From an uncultured Eubacteriales bacterium (GTDB taxonomy: Bacteria > Bacillota > Clostridia > Monoglobales > Monoglobaceae), in assembly GCA_905198865.1 (NCBI GenBank), contig CAJKEB010000003.1, forward strand, positions 1 through 64,000: a DNA stretch of 64,000 bases, given 5' to 3'. How positions within the stretch are numbered: the first letter of the stretch is position 1; the number at the start of each line of letters is the position of its first letter. The position numbers and the translations under genes are program-made. The notes beneath the pieces were generated by a model. That model had not been told where the DNA came from. It did no database searches and saw nothing but the letters and a program-made list of their open reading frames with translations. Below are positions 15,932 through 25,181 of the stretch, piece by piece.

Positions 15932-17047
15932 ATGAAATATAAGATATTTATTAAACCGGCAGCTTTGATATCGGCTGCTGCGATTATCTTTATGGTATCC
16001 GGCTGCGGCAAGTATGCGACATCTTCCGGCGGTATTGTTGAGAACAATGGTAATACCGCACAGGGTTTTTCCGATTCGGGTTCGGCGCAGAATACTTCAG
16101 ATCCGGGTGTTGATGCGAAGGATTTTGGCGAGGATGTTGCGGCGGTTGTCGGCGGTGAGGAGATTAAGCTGAGCGATATCGGTTATTATATCTATAATAA
16201 TGCCGTTATTACTGTTAATAAGGCGGTAATTGGTAACTTAGACAGCTCGGATAACTCGGCTTCATCAAGTACAGCCGATGATATTTTAAGATTTGACTGG
16301 AATGATTTGAGTGCGAACGGCAGAACTTATAGAGAAAACGTGATTCACGACGCACTTGATGACGCGATAAACGATGTTGCTTTCAGGCAGATGGCGGAGA
16401 AATGCGGATACTCTGTTGATAGTTCAAAAAATGAAGCGACAAGGCTGATAGATGACGCGATTGAAACAAACGACGAGGAAAAAATCTTGGCAAATGCGGC
16501 ACTTCTCGGCATAAGTGACATAGAAACATACAAAAAAATCTACACTAATATTGCCGTGTTTGAGGGCGTTGCAAAAGAGTTCAGTGAAAATTCCAAAAAG
16601 TACATTGACGATACAGAGATTCTTTCAGACTATGTCGGTACTAAGGGAGTAACTGTTCAGAGTATTTTAATAATGAATGACACTGACAAAGGAAAGGCTG
16701 ACGCTGTTGCGCGTGAGGCTGCCGGCAAGGCACAGTCGGGTCAGGATTTTGCACGGCTTATGAAGGAATACAACGAGGATACGGGCGAGAGCGAATCCGG
16801 ATACACATTTCCCGAGGGAGAGATGCAGTCAGATTTTGAAAACGCCGCCTTTTCGCTCGGCATAGGCGAGGTCAGTGACGTTGTCCGTTCCGATTACGGA
16901 TATTATATTATCAAGAGAGTTGCCGGTGCATATGAGCTTCAAAACTATTGGCGCTCAATTTCAGAAGTGAGTATTGCTCCGAATGTGTATGACTTAATAG
17001 ACTTTGATGAAGTAATAAGTATGATTAGCTCAGCAAATCCGGATTAA
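15932..17047 (+). CDS. parvulin-type peptidyl-prolyl isomerase lipoprotein
   Basis: A 371-residue foldase of the PrsA/SurA kind. The N-terminus is a lipoprotein signal (basic MKYKIFIKP, hydrophobic core, VSGC lipobox with Cys near residue 25) followed by a Ser/Asn/Gly-rich linker. A SurA-like helical region spans about 60-240. The parvulin domain lies near 240-335, with VQSILIMND, AAGKAQSGQDFARLMKEYNED, FPEGEMQSDFENAAFSLGIGEVSDVV and YGYYIIKRV. It should assist folding of exported proteins on the outer face of the membrane. Followed after 59 bases by a cyclophilin gene, so two unrelated prolyl isomerases sit side by side. Confidence 0.88.
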   Translation: MKYKIFIKPAALISAAAIIFMVSGCGKYATSSGGIVENNGNTAQGFSDSGSAQNTSDPGVDAKDFGEDVAAVVGGEEIKLSDIGYYIYNNAVITVNKAVIGNLDSSDNSASSSTADDILRFDWNDLSANGRTYRENVIHDALDDAINDVAFRQMAEKCGYSVDSSKNEATRLIDDAIETNDEEKILANAALLGISDIETYKKIYTNIAVFEGVAKEFSENSKKYIDDTEILSDYVGTKGVTVQSILIMNDTDKGKADAVAREAAGKAQSGQDFARLMKEYNEDTGESESGYTFPEGEMQSDFENAAFSLGIGEVSDVVRSDYGYYIIKRVAGAYELQNYWRSISEVSIAPNVYDLIDFDEVISMISSANPD

Positions 17048-17106
17048 ACTCGGGTTTGGCAGCTTAGAAATTTTATATCATAAAAATAGGAAGGGAAGTT
17101 ATTTAA

Positions 17107-17607
17107 ATGAGCAAGATTACAGATAAGGTATTGGTTGAGATGAAAAACGGCGAAACATTCACGATTGAGCTGTATCCGCAGTATGCGCCGAAAACAGTTG
17201 CAAACTTTCAGAAGCTGGTTTCTGAGGGATTTTATAACGGTTTGACATTTCACAGAGTAATTGATGATTTTATGGCTCAGGGCGGATGTCCTAAGGGCAA
17301 CGGAACAGGCGGCAGCGGTGAGAATATTCCGGGTGAGTTCATTCAAAACGGATTTGCCGATAATACACTGAGCCACACGAGAGGCGTTGTTTCCATGGCA
17401 CGCGCCATGAATCCGGATTCGGCAAGCAGTCAGTTCTTTATTTGTTATACGGACGTTCCGTTTCTTGACGGTCAGTATGCCGCTTTCGGAAAGGTGATTG
17501 ACGGCATGGAAACGGTTGATAATTTCCTGAATACAAAGCGTCTCGGCCCCGAGGGCGGTACGCCGGTGTCACCGATAATAATACAGAGAATGAGCTTCAC
17601 AGATTAA
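17107..17607 (+). CDS. ppiB: cyclophilin-type peptidyl-prolyl isomerase
   Basis: A 166-residue cytoplasmic cyclophilin, essentially one catalytic domain. TVANFQKLVSEGFYNGLTFHRVIDDFMAQGG includes the catalytic Arg in FHR; MARAMNPDSASSQFFICYTD and FLDGQYAAFGKV are further active-site blocks. It catalyses cis-trans isomerisation of prolyl bonds. AGGAAGGGAAG precedes the ATG. It sits between the parvulin lipoprotein and cca in one orientation. Confidence 0.95.
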   Translation: MSKITDKVLVEMKNGETFTIELYPQYAPKTVANFQKLVSEGFYNGLTFHRVIDDFMAQGGCPKGNGTGGSGENIPGEFIQNGFADNTLSHTRGVVSMARAMNPDSASSQFFICYTDVPFLDGQYAAFGKVIDGMETVDNFLNTKRLGPEGGTPVSPIIIQRMSFTD

Positions 17608-17634
17608 ATTATAAGGACAGAGATGGTATAACAT

Positions 17635-18987
17635 ATGCAGATACCTGTACCTGAGCAGATTAAATCAATATTAAAGCAGCTCCAAAGCAGCGGTTATGAC
17701 GCTTTTGTTGTAGGGGGCTGTGTAAGAGACAGTATTCTCGGCACCGAGCCTGAGGATTGGGATGTTACAACCTCCGCACTGCCAAGCGAGGTTAAAACAG
17801 TGTTTGCAGATTTTCCTGTCATTGATACGGGAATTAAGCACGGCACAGTGACTGTTCTTGCCGGTGAAGAACATATACCTGTCGAGATTACAACCTTCAG
17901 AACCGAATTCGGATATTCCGACAGCAGACGCCCTGATAGAGTTGAGTTTGTTACCGATATTAAGTCGGATTTGTCAAGGCGCGACTTTACTATGAATGCG
18001 CTCGCCTTTGACGGCAGAAGCGAAAGCGGAGTTCTTGATATTTTCAGCGGTATGTCCGATATCCGAATCAGACGTATACGCTGCGTCGGCGACCCCGAAG
18101 AGAGGTTTAAAGAGGATGCGCTCAGAATTCTGCGCGCTTTAAGATTTGCGGCGGTTTTGGGCTTTGAAATTGAAGAAAAGACAGCTCTTGCCCTGCATAA
18201 GACAAAGGAGCTGCTTAAAAACATTGCCACAGAGCGGATTTTCAGCGAGTTCAAAAAGCTCATGTGCGGCTGTGATTGTACGAGAGTATTGCGTGAGTTC
18301 AGAGATATTATAGCTGTCTGTATACCGGAAATTGAGTGTATGTTTGACTTTCCTCAAAACACCGAGTATCATTGCTATGACGTGTGGGAGCATACTCTTC
18401 ATGCTATAGACGGCGTGGAGCGAAATCCGGTTCTGAGAACCGCAATGCTGTTCCATGACGCCGGCAAGCCTGAAAGCCGTACAACTGAGATTATTGGCGG
18501 CGGTATGGAGATCGACCATTTTTATAACCATGCCGAAATATCTGAGAAATATGCAAAGACGGCGCTGAAACGGCTCAAGACAGACAATGAGTTTGCAAAT
18601 TCGGTTACTGAACTTGTGAGAGTTCACGGCGATACGGTTTTGCCCTCGCGCAAAGCAGTGCGCCGAAAGCTTAATAAATTTGGAGAAACACAGCTTCGGT
18701 ATCTTCTTGCCGTCAAAAGAGCCGATATTCTGGCTCAGGCTCCCGAATTCAGAGCCGGGCGTCTTTGTGAACTTGACAAGGTTGTTCGTATTTTGAATGA
18801 GCTTATTAAGAGCAATTCGTGTTTTGGAGTAAAACAGCTTGCGATTGACGGGCATGATTGCATTGACCTCGGTTACAGGGGTAAAGAAATAGGCGTTGTA
18901 CTCAATAAGGCGCTGTATGCTGTCATGGATGAGAAAGTCAAAAATGAAAAAGAAGATCTTTTAAATTATATCAAGCCTTCAGTATAG
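17635..18987 (+). CDS. cca: CCA tRNA nucleotidyltransferase
   Basis: A 450-residue class II nucleotidyltransferase that adds or repairs the 3' CCA of tRNAs. The N-terminal catalytic domain shows GGCVRDSILG near 27-36 and EDWDVTT near 40-46, with the metal-binding Asp pair; RRDFTMNALAFD near 113-124 and RFKEDALRILRALRFAA near 152-170 are the other signature blocks. An HD domain follows (VWEHTLHAIDG, LFHDAGKP near 250-280). It starts 27 bases after ppiB. The only tRNA gene in this window already encodes its CCA. Confidence 0.95.
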   Translation: MQIPVPEQIKSILKQLQSSGYDAFVVGGCVRDSILGTEPEDWDVTTSALPSEVKTVFADFPVIDTGIKHGTVTVLAGEEHIPVEITTFRTEFGYSDSRRPDRVEFVTDIKSDLSRRDFTMNALAFDGRSESGVLDIFSGMSDIRIRRIRCVGDPEERFKEDALRILRALRFAAVLGFEIEEKTALALHKTKELLKNIATERIFSEFKKLMCGCDCTRVLREFRDIIAVCIPEIECMFDFPQNTEYHCYDVWEHTLHAIDGVERNPVLRTAMLFHDAGKPESRTTEIIGGGMEIDHFYNHAEISEKYAKTALKRLKTDNEFANSVTELVRVHGDTVLPSRKAVRRKLNKFGETQLRYLLAVKRADILAQAPEFRAGRLCELDKVVRILNELIKSNSCFGVKQLAIDGHDCIDLGYRGKEIGVVLNKALYAVMDEKVKNEKEDLLNYIKPSV

Positions 18988-19057
18988 ATGTTATACGAAG
19001 TGACAGAGATGGTGCCTGACACTTTGAATAATTAATAAAAAATTTTCATGTATATAC

Positions 19058-19086
19058 TTGATTTTTGATGTCATTATGTGTATACT
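19058..19086 (+). promoter_or_regulatory. promoter of the araBD group
   Basis: TTGATT (19058-19063), 17-base spacer, TATACT (19081-19086), leaving a 50-base leader before araB. A second TTGACA at 19101 lacks a -10 at a usable distance from the start codon. Confidence 0.65.
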
Positions 19087-19143
19087 CTAAATAATATGAT
19101 TTGACAGAAATATACAGTTGTCTTGAAATGGAGATGTTGTGAT

Positions 19144-20820
19144 ATGAGCAAAAAGTATTCAATCGGTATTGACTTTGGTTCGCTGTCAGGCAGAGCTGTA
19201 CTTGTTGAGGTAGATACCGGCAAAGAGGTTGCAGCGTCAACTCTTGAATATCCGCATGCCGTAATGTATGAGTATTTGCCTGACGGGAAAACACGTCTCG
19301 GTGTTGATTGGGCGCTTCAGCATCCGCAGGATTATCTTGATGTGTTAGGTCGCACAATACCGGCTGTTTTAAGAGACAGCGGGGTTGAGCCTGAGAACGT
19401 GATTGGAGTCGGCATTGACTTTACCGCATGTACAGTGCTTCCGGTTAAAAGCGATGGAACTCCTTTGTGTTTCCTTGATGAATACAAGTCAAATCCTCAC
19501 GCATATGTCAAGCTGTGGAAGCATCACGCTGCGCAAAAATATGCGAACAAGCTGAACGAAATTGCCGAAAAATCCGATAAGGATTTGCTTAGCAGATACG
19601 GCGGAAAGATTTCCTCCGAATGGATGATACCGAAGGTATGGCAGATAGCGGAGGAGGCGCCCGAAGTTTATGACGCAATGGATAAGTTTGTCGAGGCGGC
19701 TGATTGGATTATCTGGATGCTGACCGGCAAGGAAACACGTAACAGCTGTACAGCCGGTTATAAGGCTATGTGGAACAAGAAAGACGGATTTCCGTCAAAG
19801 GAGTTCTTTAAGTCGCTTAACCCTAAGCTTGAAAACTTTGTTGAGGAAAAGATCGGCTGCGAAGTTACACCAATCGGCGAAAAGGCGGGCGAGATTACGC
19901 GTGAGGCCGCAAAGCTTACCGGTCTGATGCCCGGAACCGCGGTTGCTGTAGGCAATGTTGACGCGCATGTTGCGCTTCCGGCGGTCGGTGTGACAACTCC
20001 GGGAAAAATGCTCATGATTATAGGCACGTCGACCTGCGATGTTTTGCTCGGCAATGAAGAGAAAATCGTTCCCGGTATGTGTGGCGTTGTGCAGGACGGA
20101 ATTATCCCGGGCTACCTCGGATACGAGGCGGGTCAGTCCTGTGTCGGCGACCATTTTGATTGGTTTGTCAAGAACTGTGTGCCGGAGAGCTATTACAGAG
20201 AGGCAAAGGCTATGGATATGAATATACACCAGCTTCTCAGAACTAAGGCAGAAAAACAAAAACCCGGCGAGAGCGGCTTGCTTGCGCTTGATTGGTGGAA
20301 CGGAAACAGGAGCGTTTTGGTTGACGTTGACCTGACCGGTGTTATACTTGGCCTTAATCTTTTGACAAGACCCGAAGAGGTATACAGAGCTCTGATAGAA
20401 GCCACTGCATACGGCACAAGAAAGATTATTGACACATTCGAAAAGAGCGGTGTTCCGATTACAGAGCTGTATGCGGCAGGCGGCATAGCCGAAAAAGACG
20501 CATTTATGATGCAGATTTATGCCGACGTCACAAACAGAGACATAAAGATTTCCGCATCATCTCAGACGCCGGCGCTTGGCTCGGCAATGTTCGGTGCAGT
20601 TGCAGCAGGTAAGAAAAACGGCGGATATGACACTATTGAAGAATGTGCAAAAGTAATGGGCAAGGTCAAGGCTCATTATTACAAGCCGATTCCCGAAAAT
20701 GTTGAGACATACGACAAGCTCTATGCCGAGTATGAAATTCTTCACGACTACTTCGGCAAGGGTGAAAATGACGTGATGAAGCGCCTTAAAGATATAAAAA
20801 AGCAGGCAAAAAGTCTGTAG
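19144..20820 (+). CDS. araB: ribulokinase
   Basis: A 558-residue FGGY-family kinase that phosphorylates L-ribulose to L-ribulose 5-phosphate in L-arabinose catabolism. [17 protein letters not shown] near the N-terminus is the phosphate-binding block; [23 protein letters not shown] and the later [10 protein letters not shown] and [19 protein letters not shown] are typical of AraB. ATG at 19144 is used because GGAG lies ten bases upstream; an in-frame TTG at 19123 has no site. Followed after 23 bases by araD. The isomerase araA, a regulator and a transporter are absent from the window. Confidence 0.94.
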   Translation: MSKKYSIGIDFGSLSGRAVLVEVDTGKEVAASTLEYPHAVMYEYLPDGKTRLGVDWALQHPQDYLDVLGRTIPAVLRDSGVEPENVIGVGIDFTACTVLPVKSDGTPLCFLDEYKSNPHAYVKLWKHHAAQKYANKLNEIAEKSDKDLLSRYGGKISSEWMIPKVWQIAEEAPEVYDAMDKFVEAADWIIWMLTGKETRNSCTAGYKAMWNKKDGFPSKEFFKSLNPKLENFVEEKIGCEVTPIGEKAGEITREAAKLTGLMPGTAVAVGNVDAHVALPAVGVTTPGKMLMIIGTSTCDVLLGNEEKIVPGMCGVVQDGIIPGYLGYEAGQSCVGDHFDWFVKNCVPESYYREAKAMDMNIHQLLRTKAEKQKPGESGLLALDWWNGNRSVLVDVDLTGVILGLNLLTRPEEVYRALIEATAYGTRKIIDTFEKSGVPITELYAAGGIAEKDAFMMQIYADVTNRDIKISASSQTPALGSAMFGAVAAGKKNGGYDTIEECAKVMGKVKAHYYKPIPENVETYDKLYAEYEILHDYFGKGENDVMKRLKDIKKQAKSL

Positions 20821-20843
20821 TGAATTGATTTTGGGGGATAATT

Positions 20844-21542
20844 ATGTTAGAGGAATTAAAACAAAAGGTTTATGAGGCAAATATGATGCTGCCTAAGCAC
20901 GGACTTGTGACTTTCACATGGGGAAATGTTTCGGGTATCGACAGAGATAAAGGCCTGGTTGTGATAAAGCCGTCAGGCGTTGAATATGACAAGATGCAGC
21001 CCGAAGATATGGTTGTCGTTGATTTAAGCACAGGCAAGGTTGCGGAGGGCAGGCTCAATCCGTCATCGGATACACCAACGCATATTGAGCTGTATAAAGC
21101 GTTTCCCGATATAGGCGGTGTTGTACATACTCATTCTTCATATGCTACCTCATGGGCTCAGGCGGGCAGAGTGATTACCGCATACGGAACAACTCATGCT
21201 GATTACTTCTACGGCGATATTCCGTGTACAAGAGCTTTGACAAAGGCTGAAATCGAAGACGGCTATGAGCTCAATACAGGAAAGGTAATAATTGAAACTT
21301 TTGAGGATAAAGACCCGAATGCGATTCCGGGAGTTTTGGTGTTTAATCATGCGCCGTTTACATGGGGTACTGACCCTGCAAATGCGGTTCATAATTCCGT
21401 TGTGCTTGAAGAGGTTGCAAAGATGGCATATCGCTGCGAAATTATAAATTCCGGCGTGACAAGAATGGGTAAGTATATCTTAGATAAGCATTATAACAGA
21501 AAACACGGTGAAAACGCGTACTACGGCCAGAGCAGCAAGTAG
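20844..21542 (+). CDS. araD: L-ribulose-5-phosphate 4-epimerase
   Basis: A 232-residue class II aldolase/adducin-fold enzyme converting L-ribulose 5-phosphate to D-xylulose 5-phosphate, which enters the pentose phosphate pathway. [26 protein letters not shown] near 20-45 and the [14 protein letters not shown] block near 95-108 carry substrate- and metal-binding residues; [18 protein letters not shown] follows. Length equals that of E. coli AraD. GGGGG lies just before the ATG, and the gene follows araB closely, so the pair is translated from one mRNA. Confidence 0.95.
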   Translation: MLEELKQKVYEANMMLPKHGLVTFTWGNVSGIDRDKGLVVIKPSGVEYDKMQPEDMVVVDLSTGKVAEGRLNPSSDTPTHIELYKAFPDIGGVVHTHSSYATSWAQAGRVITAYGTTHADYFYGDIPCTRALTKAEIEDGYELNTGKVIIETFEDKDPNAIPGVLVFNHAPFTWGTDPANAVHNSVVLEEVAKMAYRCEIINSGVTRMGKYILDKHYNRKHGENAYYGQSSK

Positions 21543-21571
21543 AAAGATATTAAAGATTAACGGTGGATAAA

Positions 21572-22189
21572 ATGGGTAAGTTTATTGTGTTTGAAGGTCT
21601 TGACGGATCGGGTAAAAGTTCACAGATAAATATTTTAGCCGATGAACTGAGACGGCGCGGAGAGAAGGTTTACGTCACTGCGGAGCCGACTGACGGTGAG
21701 ACCGGTAGGTATTTGAGACGTATTTTGTCGCAAAGTCTGAAAAAGGATATGCATCTTCAGGCGGCGCTGTTTCTCGCCGACAGAATTGAGCATATCACTG
21801 ACCCGGAAACAGGTATCAAGAAATACCTTGACGACGGATATACAGTGCTTTGTGACAGATATTACTATTCATCCCTCTCATATCAGGGCAAAAGTGGCAA
21901 GTGTGATTTTGACTGGGTTTTTGAAATGAATATGGGTTGTGAAAAGCTGCTTAAGCCCGATATTTGCTTCTTCCTGGACGTGTATCCGAAAACCTGTAAG
22001 GAACGCATTGAAGAAACCCGCGACAATGTTGAACTATACGAAAAGAGTATTGAACTTATGAGCAATACACGCTGCGGTTTTATGGAGGTCTTTTCGCTTC
22101 TTGAGAAAGAGTACGGGCATAATATAGTCTGCATTGATGCAAATGACAGTATTGACAATATATCAAAGGAGATAATGAAACATGTATAG
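21572..22189 (+). CDS. tmk: thymidylate kinase
   Basis: A 205-residue P-loop kinase phosphorylating dTMP to d[15 protein letters not shown] near 6-17 is the P-loop; [12 protein letters not shown] near 95-106 is the DRY/H motif that positions the phosphate acceptor. ATG at 21572 is preferred to GTG at 21563 because GGTGG then lies five bases upstream. It overlaps metK by eight bases, so the two are translationally coupled. Confidence 0.93.
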   Translation: MGKFIVFEGLDGSGKSSQINILADELRRRGEKVYVTAEPTDGETGRYLRRILSQSLKKDMHLQAALFLADRIEHITDPETGIKKYLDDGYTVLCDRYYYSSLSYQGKSGKCDFDWVFEMNMGCEKLLKPDICFFLDVYPKTCKERIEETRDNVELYEKSIELMSNTRCGFMEVFSLLEKEYGHNIVCIDANDSIDNISKEIMKHV

Positions 22190-23312
22190 AAGATTATTTA
22201 CATCTGAATCAGTAACAGAAGGTCATCCGGATAAAATTTCGGATTTGATTTCTGATGCTATCCTTGATGCAATTTTGACTGACGACCCCAAGGCTCGTGT
22301 TGCTGTTGAGGTAACCGTGACGACCGGATTGGTTCTGGTCGTGGGTGAGGTTACAACGAGTACGTATGTTGACATCAAAAAGATTGCACGTGAAACAATC
22401 AGAGAGGTAGGCTATGACAGAGCAAAATACGGATTCGACTGCGACACATGCGCTGTTCTCGTTGCATTGGACGAGCAGTCGCCCGATATTGCAATGGGTG
22501 TAGATGTCGATGGCGCAGGCGATCAGGGCATGATGTTCGGCTTTGCGTGTGATGAAACGGACGAATATATGCCGATGCCTATCTATCTTTCGCATAAGCT
22601 GGCAAAAAAGCTCACAGAGGTTCGCAAGAACGGAACATTGGGTTATCTTCGTCCCGACGGCAAGTCTCAGGTCACAGTTGAGTATAACAATGACGGAAGC
22701 GTGAAGCGTGTTGACACGGTTGTTGTTTCAACCCAGCACAATGAGAGCGTAACTCAGGAGCAGCTTCATGAGGATATTGAAAAGTATGTTATCAGACCGG
22801 TTATAGGTGATGAACTCATGGACGACGACACGATTATCTATATCAATCCTACAGGACGCTTTGTAATCGGCGGTCCTCAGGGCGACAGCGGTCATACCGG
22901 CAGAAAGATAATCGTTGATACGTACGGCGGATACGCAAGCCACGGCGGCGGTGCGTTCTCCGGCAAGGATCCGACAAAGGTTGACAGAAGCGCGGCATAT
23001 GCCGCAAGATATGTTGCAAAGAATATCGTTGCAGCCGGTCTTGCAAAAGCGTGTGAGGTACAGCTTGCATATGCAATCGGCGTTGCAAAGCCTGTATCTC
23101 TCAGAATTGACACAAGAGGAACCGGCGTAATTGACGATCTTGAAATTGCTGACAGAGTGATGAAGGTATTTGATTTATCGCCTAAGGGAATAATCGAATC
23201 ACTCGATCTGCGCAGACCTATATATAAGCAAACAGCCGCATACGGTCACTTTGGCAGAAACGAACTTGACCTGCCTTGGGAGAGACTTGACAAGGCAGAC
23301 GCACTGAAATAA
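22182..23312 (+). CDS. metK: S-adenosylmethionine synthetase
   Basis: A 376-residue enzyme making S-adenosylmethionine from methionine and ATP. Family blocks: [16 protein letters not shown] at the N-terminus with the ATP-binding His-Pro-Asp-Lys, [16 protein letters not shown] near 110-125, and [22 protein letters not shown] near 250-272, the P-loop-like signature. It begins inside the end of tmk. No SAM riboswitch precedes it, because its leader is coding sequence. It supplies the methyl donor for TrmO and RsmB and the radical source for RlmN and PflA, all encoded in this window. Confidence 0.97.
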   Translation: MYRRLFTSESVTEGHPDKISDLISDAILDAILTDDPKARVAVEVTVTTGLVLVVGEVTTSTYVDIKKIARETIREVGYDRAKYGFDCDTCAVLVALDEQSPDIAMGVDVDGAGDQGMMFGFACDETDEYMPMPIYLSHKLAKKLTEVRKNGTLGYLRPDGKSQVTVEYNNDGSVKRVDTVVVSTQHNESVTQEQLHEDIEKYVIRPVIGDELMDDDTIIYINPTGRFVIGGPQGDSGHTGRKIIVDTYGGYASHGGGAFSGKDPTKVDRSAAYAARYVAKNIVAAGLAKACEVQLAYAIGVAKPVSLRIDTRGTGVIDDLEIADRVMKVFDLSPKGIIESLDLRRPIYKQTAAYGHFGRNELDLPWERLDKADALK

Positions 23313-23315
23313 TAA

Positions 23316-23358
23316 GGCTCCCCTTTAGGGGAGCTGTCGCCGTAGGCGACTGAGGGGG
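23316..23358. repeat. GC-rich palindromic repeat that also supplies the rqcH ribosome binding site
   Basis: GCTCCCC/GGGGAGC (loop TTTA, about 23317-23334) is followed by GTCGCC/GGCGAC (loop GTA, about 23336-23350) and then GAGGGGG (23352-23358). The last element lies six bases before the rqcH ATG and acts as its only ribosome binding site. The two-hairpin layout with GCCGTAGGC recurs at 25131-25175, so this is a dispersed repeat family. Confidence 0.75.
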
Positions 23359-23364
23359 ACACTC

Positions 23365-25122
23365 ATGTCATATGATGGATTTGTAACGCACAGCATCGTG
23401 CATGAATTAAATACAAAAATCGTCGGCGGTAAGGTTGATAAGATTTATCAGCCCGAAGCCGACGAAATTATAATTTCAATACGGACATTCAGCGGCAGCT
23501 ATCGGCTGCTGCTTTCTGCGAGTGCGTCAAACGCAAGGGTTCATTTTACTGAGGCAAAGCGTGAAAACCCTATGACTCCGCCTATGCTCTGTATGCTCAT
23601 GCGCAAGCATTTGTCAGGCGGCAGGATAGCTGCAGTAAGCCAGATAGAATTTGACAGAATAATTAAGATAGATATCGAAAGCTATAACGAACTCGGTGAT
23701 TTGGGAATTAAGTCGATAATTATTGAGATTATGGGCAGACACAGCAATATTATATTTATTGACGAGAACAACAAGATTCTTGACAGTGCAAAGCATGTTG
23801 ATTTTACAGTCAGCGCGGTCAGACAAATCCTGCCCGGCTTTATATATGAGCTTCCGCCGAAGCAGGACAAGATTGCGCCGACTGACTTTTCACTTGTGGA
23901 CTTTATGAACGATTTGGCAAAGCAGAGCGGCGATACTCTTCTTGATAAGTTTCTGTTGTCTCGGATTATGGGCATGAGTCCGCTTATTGCCAGAGAAATA
24001 GTCTATCGCTTTGCCGGGCATACAAAGGTTACAAAGGACGAGATTGACGAAGCCAAATTTGTAACGTATGTTCAATCAATATGCGGTGACATCAGCAGCA
24101 ATAACTATTCACCGTGTGTTGTGCTTGATAGTAATACCCGAAAACCGCTTGCTTTTTCGTGTATTGAGCTTACGCAGTACGGTGAGTCTGTGAAAATAAA
24201 GAAGGTCGATAGCATCAGTGAAGCAATCGATGATTATTATTTAACTCGCGCCGCACAGGAGCGTATGAGGCAAAAGAGCGCGGATATATTTAAGCTGGTT
24301 AATAATAATATCGACAGGTGTACTAAAAAGCTTGCTATGCACCGCAGAAATCTCGAAAAGTCAAAGGACAGGGAAAAGTATAAGATTTGCGGCGACTTAC
24401 TGACTGCGAGTATGTATAAGGTTAAGTACGGAATGAGTGAGGTTGAGGTTGAAAACTATTACGATAACAACAAGACTATGACCATAAAGCTCGACCCTGA
24501 TATTTCGCCTGCGCAGAACGCACAGAAGTATTATAAGAAGTATAACAAGGCAAAGGTGACAGAGGAACACTCTGCCGAGCAGATTTCAGGCGCAGAGGAG
24601 GAACTCGCATATCTTGAGACGGTTCTTGACAGTATTGTAAAGGCTGAATCACCGAATGATTTGAATGAAATAAAGGACGAGCTTGCCGAACAGGGATATA
24701 TTTCAAGAAGCGGGAATGCGAAAAAGAAAAAGAAGCCGCAGAAGTCAAGTCCGATGAGGTTTGTGTCAAGCGACGGCTATGAAATTCTTGTCGGCAGAAA
24801 CAATAAGCAAAATGATGAGCTCACAATTCGTATGTCGTATTCTACGGATATTTGGCTGCATACAAAGGAAATCCCCGGTTCGCATACTCTGATCCGTACC
24901 AACGGAACAGGCGAAGCGCCGGATAATACAATACTTGAAGCGGCTCAGCTTGCTGCATATTACAGCAAGGCAAAGAATTCGGCTCAGGTTCCGGTTGACT
25001 TCACACAGGTCAAAAATGTGAAAAAACCGAACGGAGCAAAGCCCGGCTTTGTGATATACGAACGAAACCAGACGGTATATGTAACGCCAAAGCTGCTTGA
25101 AGCCAAAGAGCAGGAAAAATAG
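23365..25122 (+). CDS. rqcH: ribosome quality control protein RqcH (NFACT family)
   Basis: A 585-residue homologue of eukaryotic Rqc2/NEMF. It binds 50S subunits carrying stalled nascent chains and recruits tRNA-Ala to add C-terminal alanine tails that mark the chain for decay. The NFACT-N domain begins MSYDGFVTHSIVHELNTKIVGGKVDKIYQP. A helical HhH and coiled-coil middle covers about 180-430. The NFACT-R domain near 470-585 contains IWLHTKEIPGSHTLIRTNG and AAYYSKAKNSAQVPVDFTQ. A Lys-rich stretch (AKKKKKPQKSS) precedes it. Older annotation calls this family fibronectin-binding protein. It is convergent with folC. Confidence 0.94.
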   Translation: MSYDGFVTHSIVHELNTKIVGGKVDKIYQPEADEIIISIRTFSGSYRLLLSASASNARVHFTEAKRENPMTPPMLCMLMRKHLSGGRIAAVSQIEFDRIIKIDIESYNELGDLGIKSIIIEIMGRHSNIIFIDENNKILDSAKHVDFTVSAVRQILPGFIYELPPKQDKIAPTDFSLVDFMNDLAKQSGDTLLDKFLLSRIMGMSPLIAREIVYRFAGHTKVTKDEIDEAKFVTYVQSICGDISSNNYSPCVVLDSNTRKPLAFSCIELTQYGESVKIKKVDSISEAIDDYYLTRAAQERMRQKSADIFKLVNNNIDRCTKKLAMHRRNLEKSKDREKYKICGDLLTASMYKVKYGMSEVEVENYYDNNKTMTIKLDPDISPAQNAQKYYKKYNKAKVTEEHSAEQISGAEEELAYLETVLDSIVKAESPNDLNEIKDELAEQGYISRSGNAKKKKKPQKSSPMRFVSSDGYEILVGRNNKQNDELTIRMSYSTDIWLHTKEIPGSHTLIRTNGTGEAPDNTILEAAQLAAYYSKAKNSAQVPVDFTQVKNVKKPNGAKPGFVIYERNQTVYVTPKLLEAKEQEK

Positions 25123-25130
25123 AGTTTTTA

Positions 25131-25175
25131 TTTTGCCTCTCCCTACGGGAGAGGTGGCGCCGTAGGCGCCGGAGA
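25131..25175. repeat. GC-rich palindromic repeat between convergent rqcH and folC
   Basis: CCTCTCCC/GGGAGAGG (loop TAC, about 25136-25154) followed by GGCGCC/GGCGCC (loop GTA) and GGAGAGGG. Same two-hairpin design as 23316-23358. Placed between two gene ends, it can act as a transcription terminator in either direction, although T-runs are weak. Confidence 0.7.
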
Positions 25176-25181
25176 GGGCTG

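Noticed and set aside
18139..18855. 238-codon open frame opposite cca
   Set aside because: Antisense shadow of a well-supported gene; no ribosome binding site or recognisable motif.
19101..19129. TTGACA as a second araB promoter
   Set aside because: The matching -10 (TGAAAT) would put the transcript start only a few bases before the ATG and inside the ribosome binding site.
22100..22190. Possible SAM riboswitch before metK
   Set aside because: metK starts inside tmk, so the upstream sequence is coding and does not show riboswitch features.
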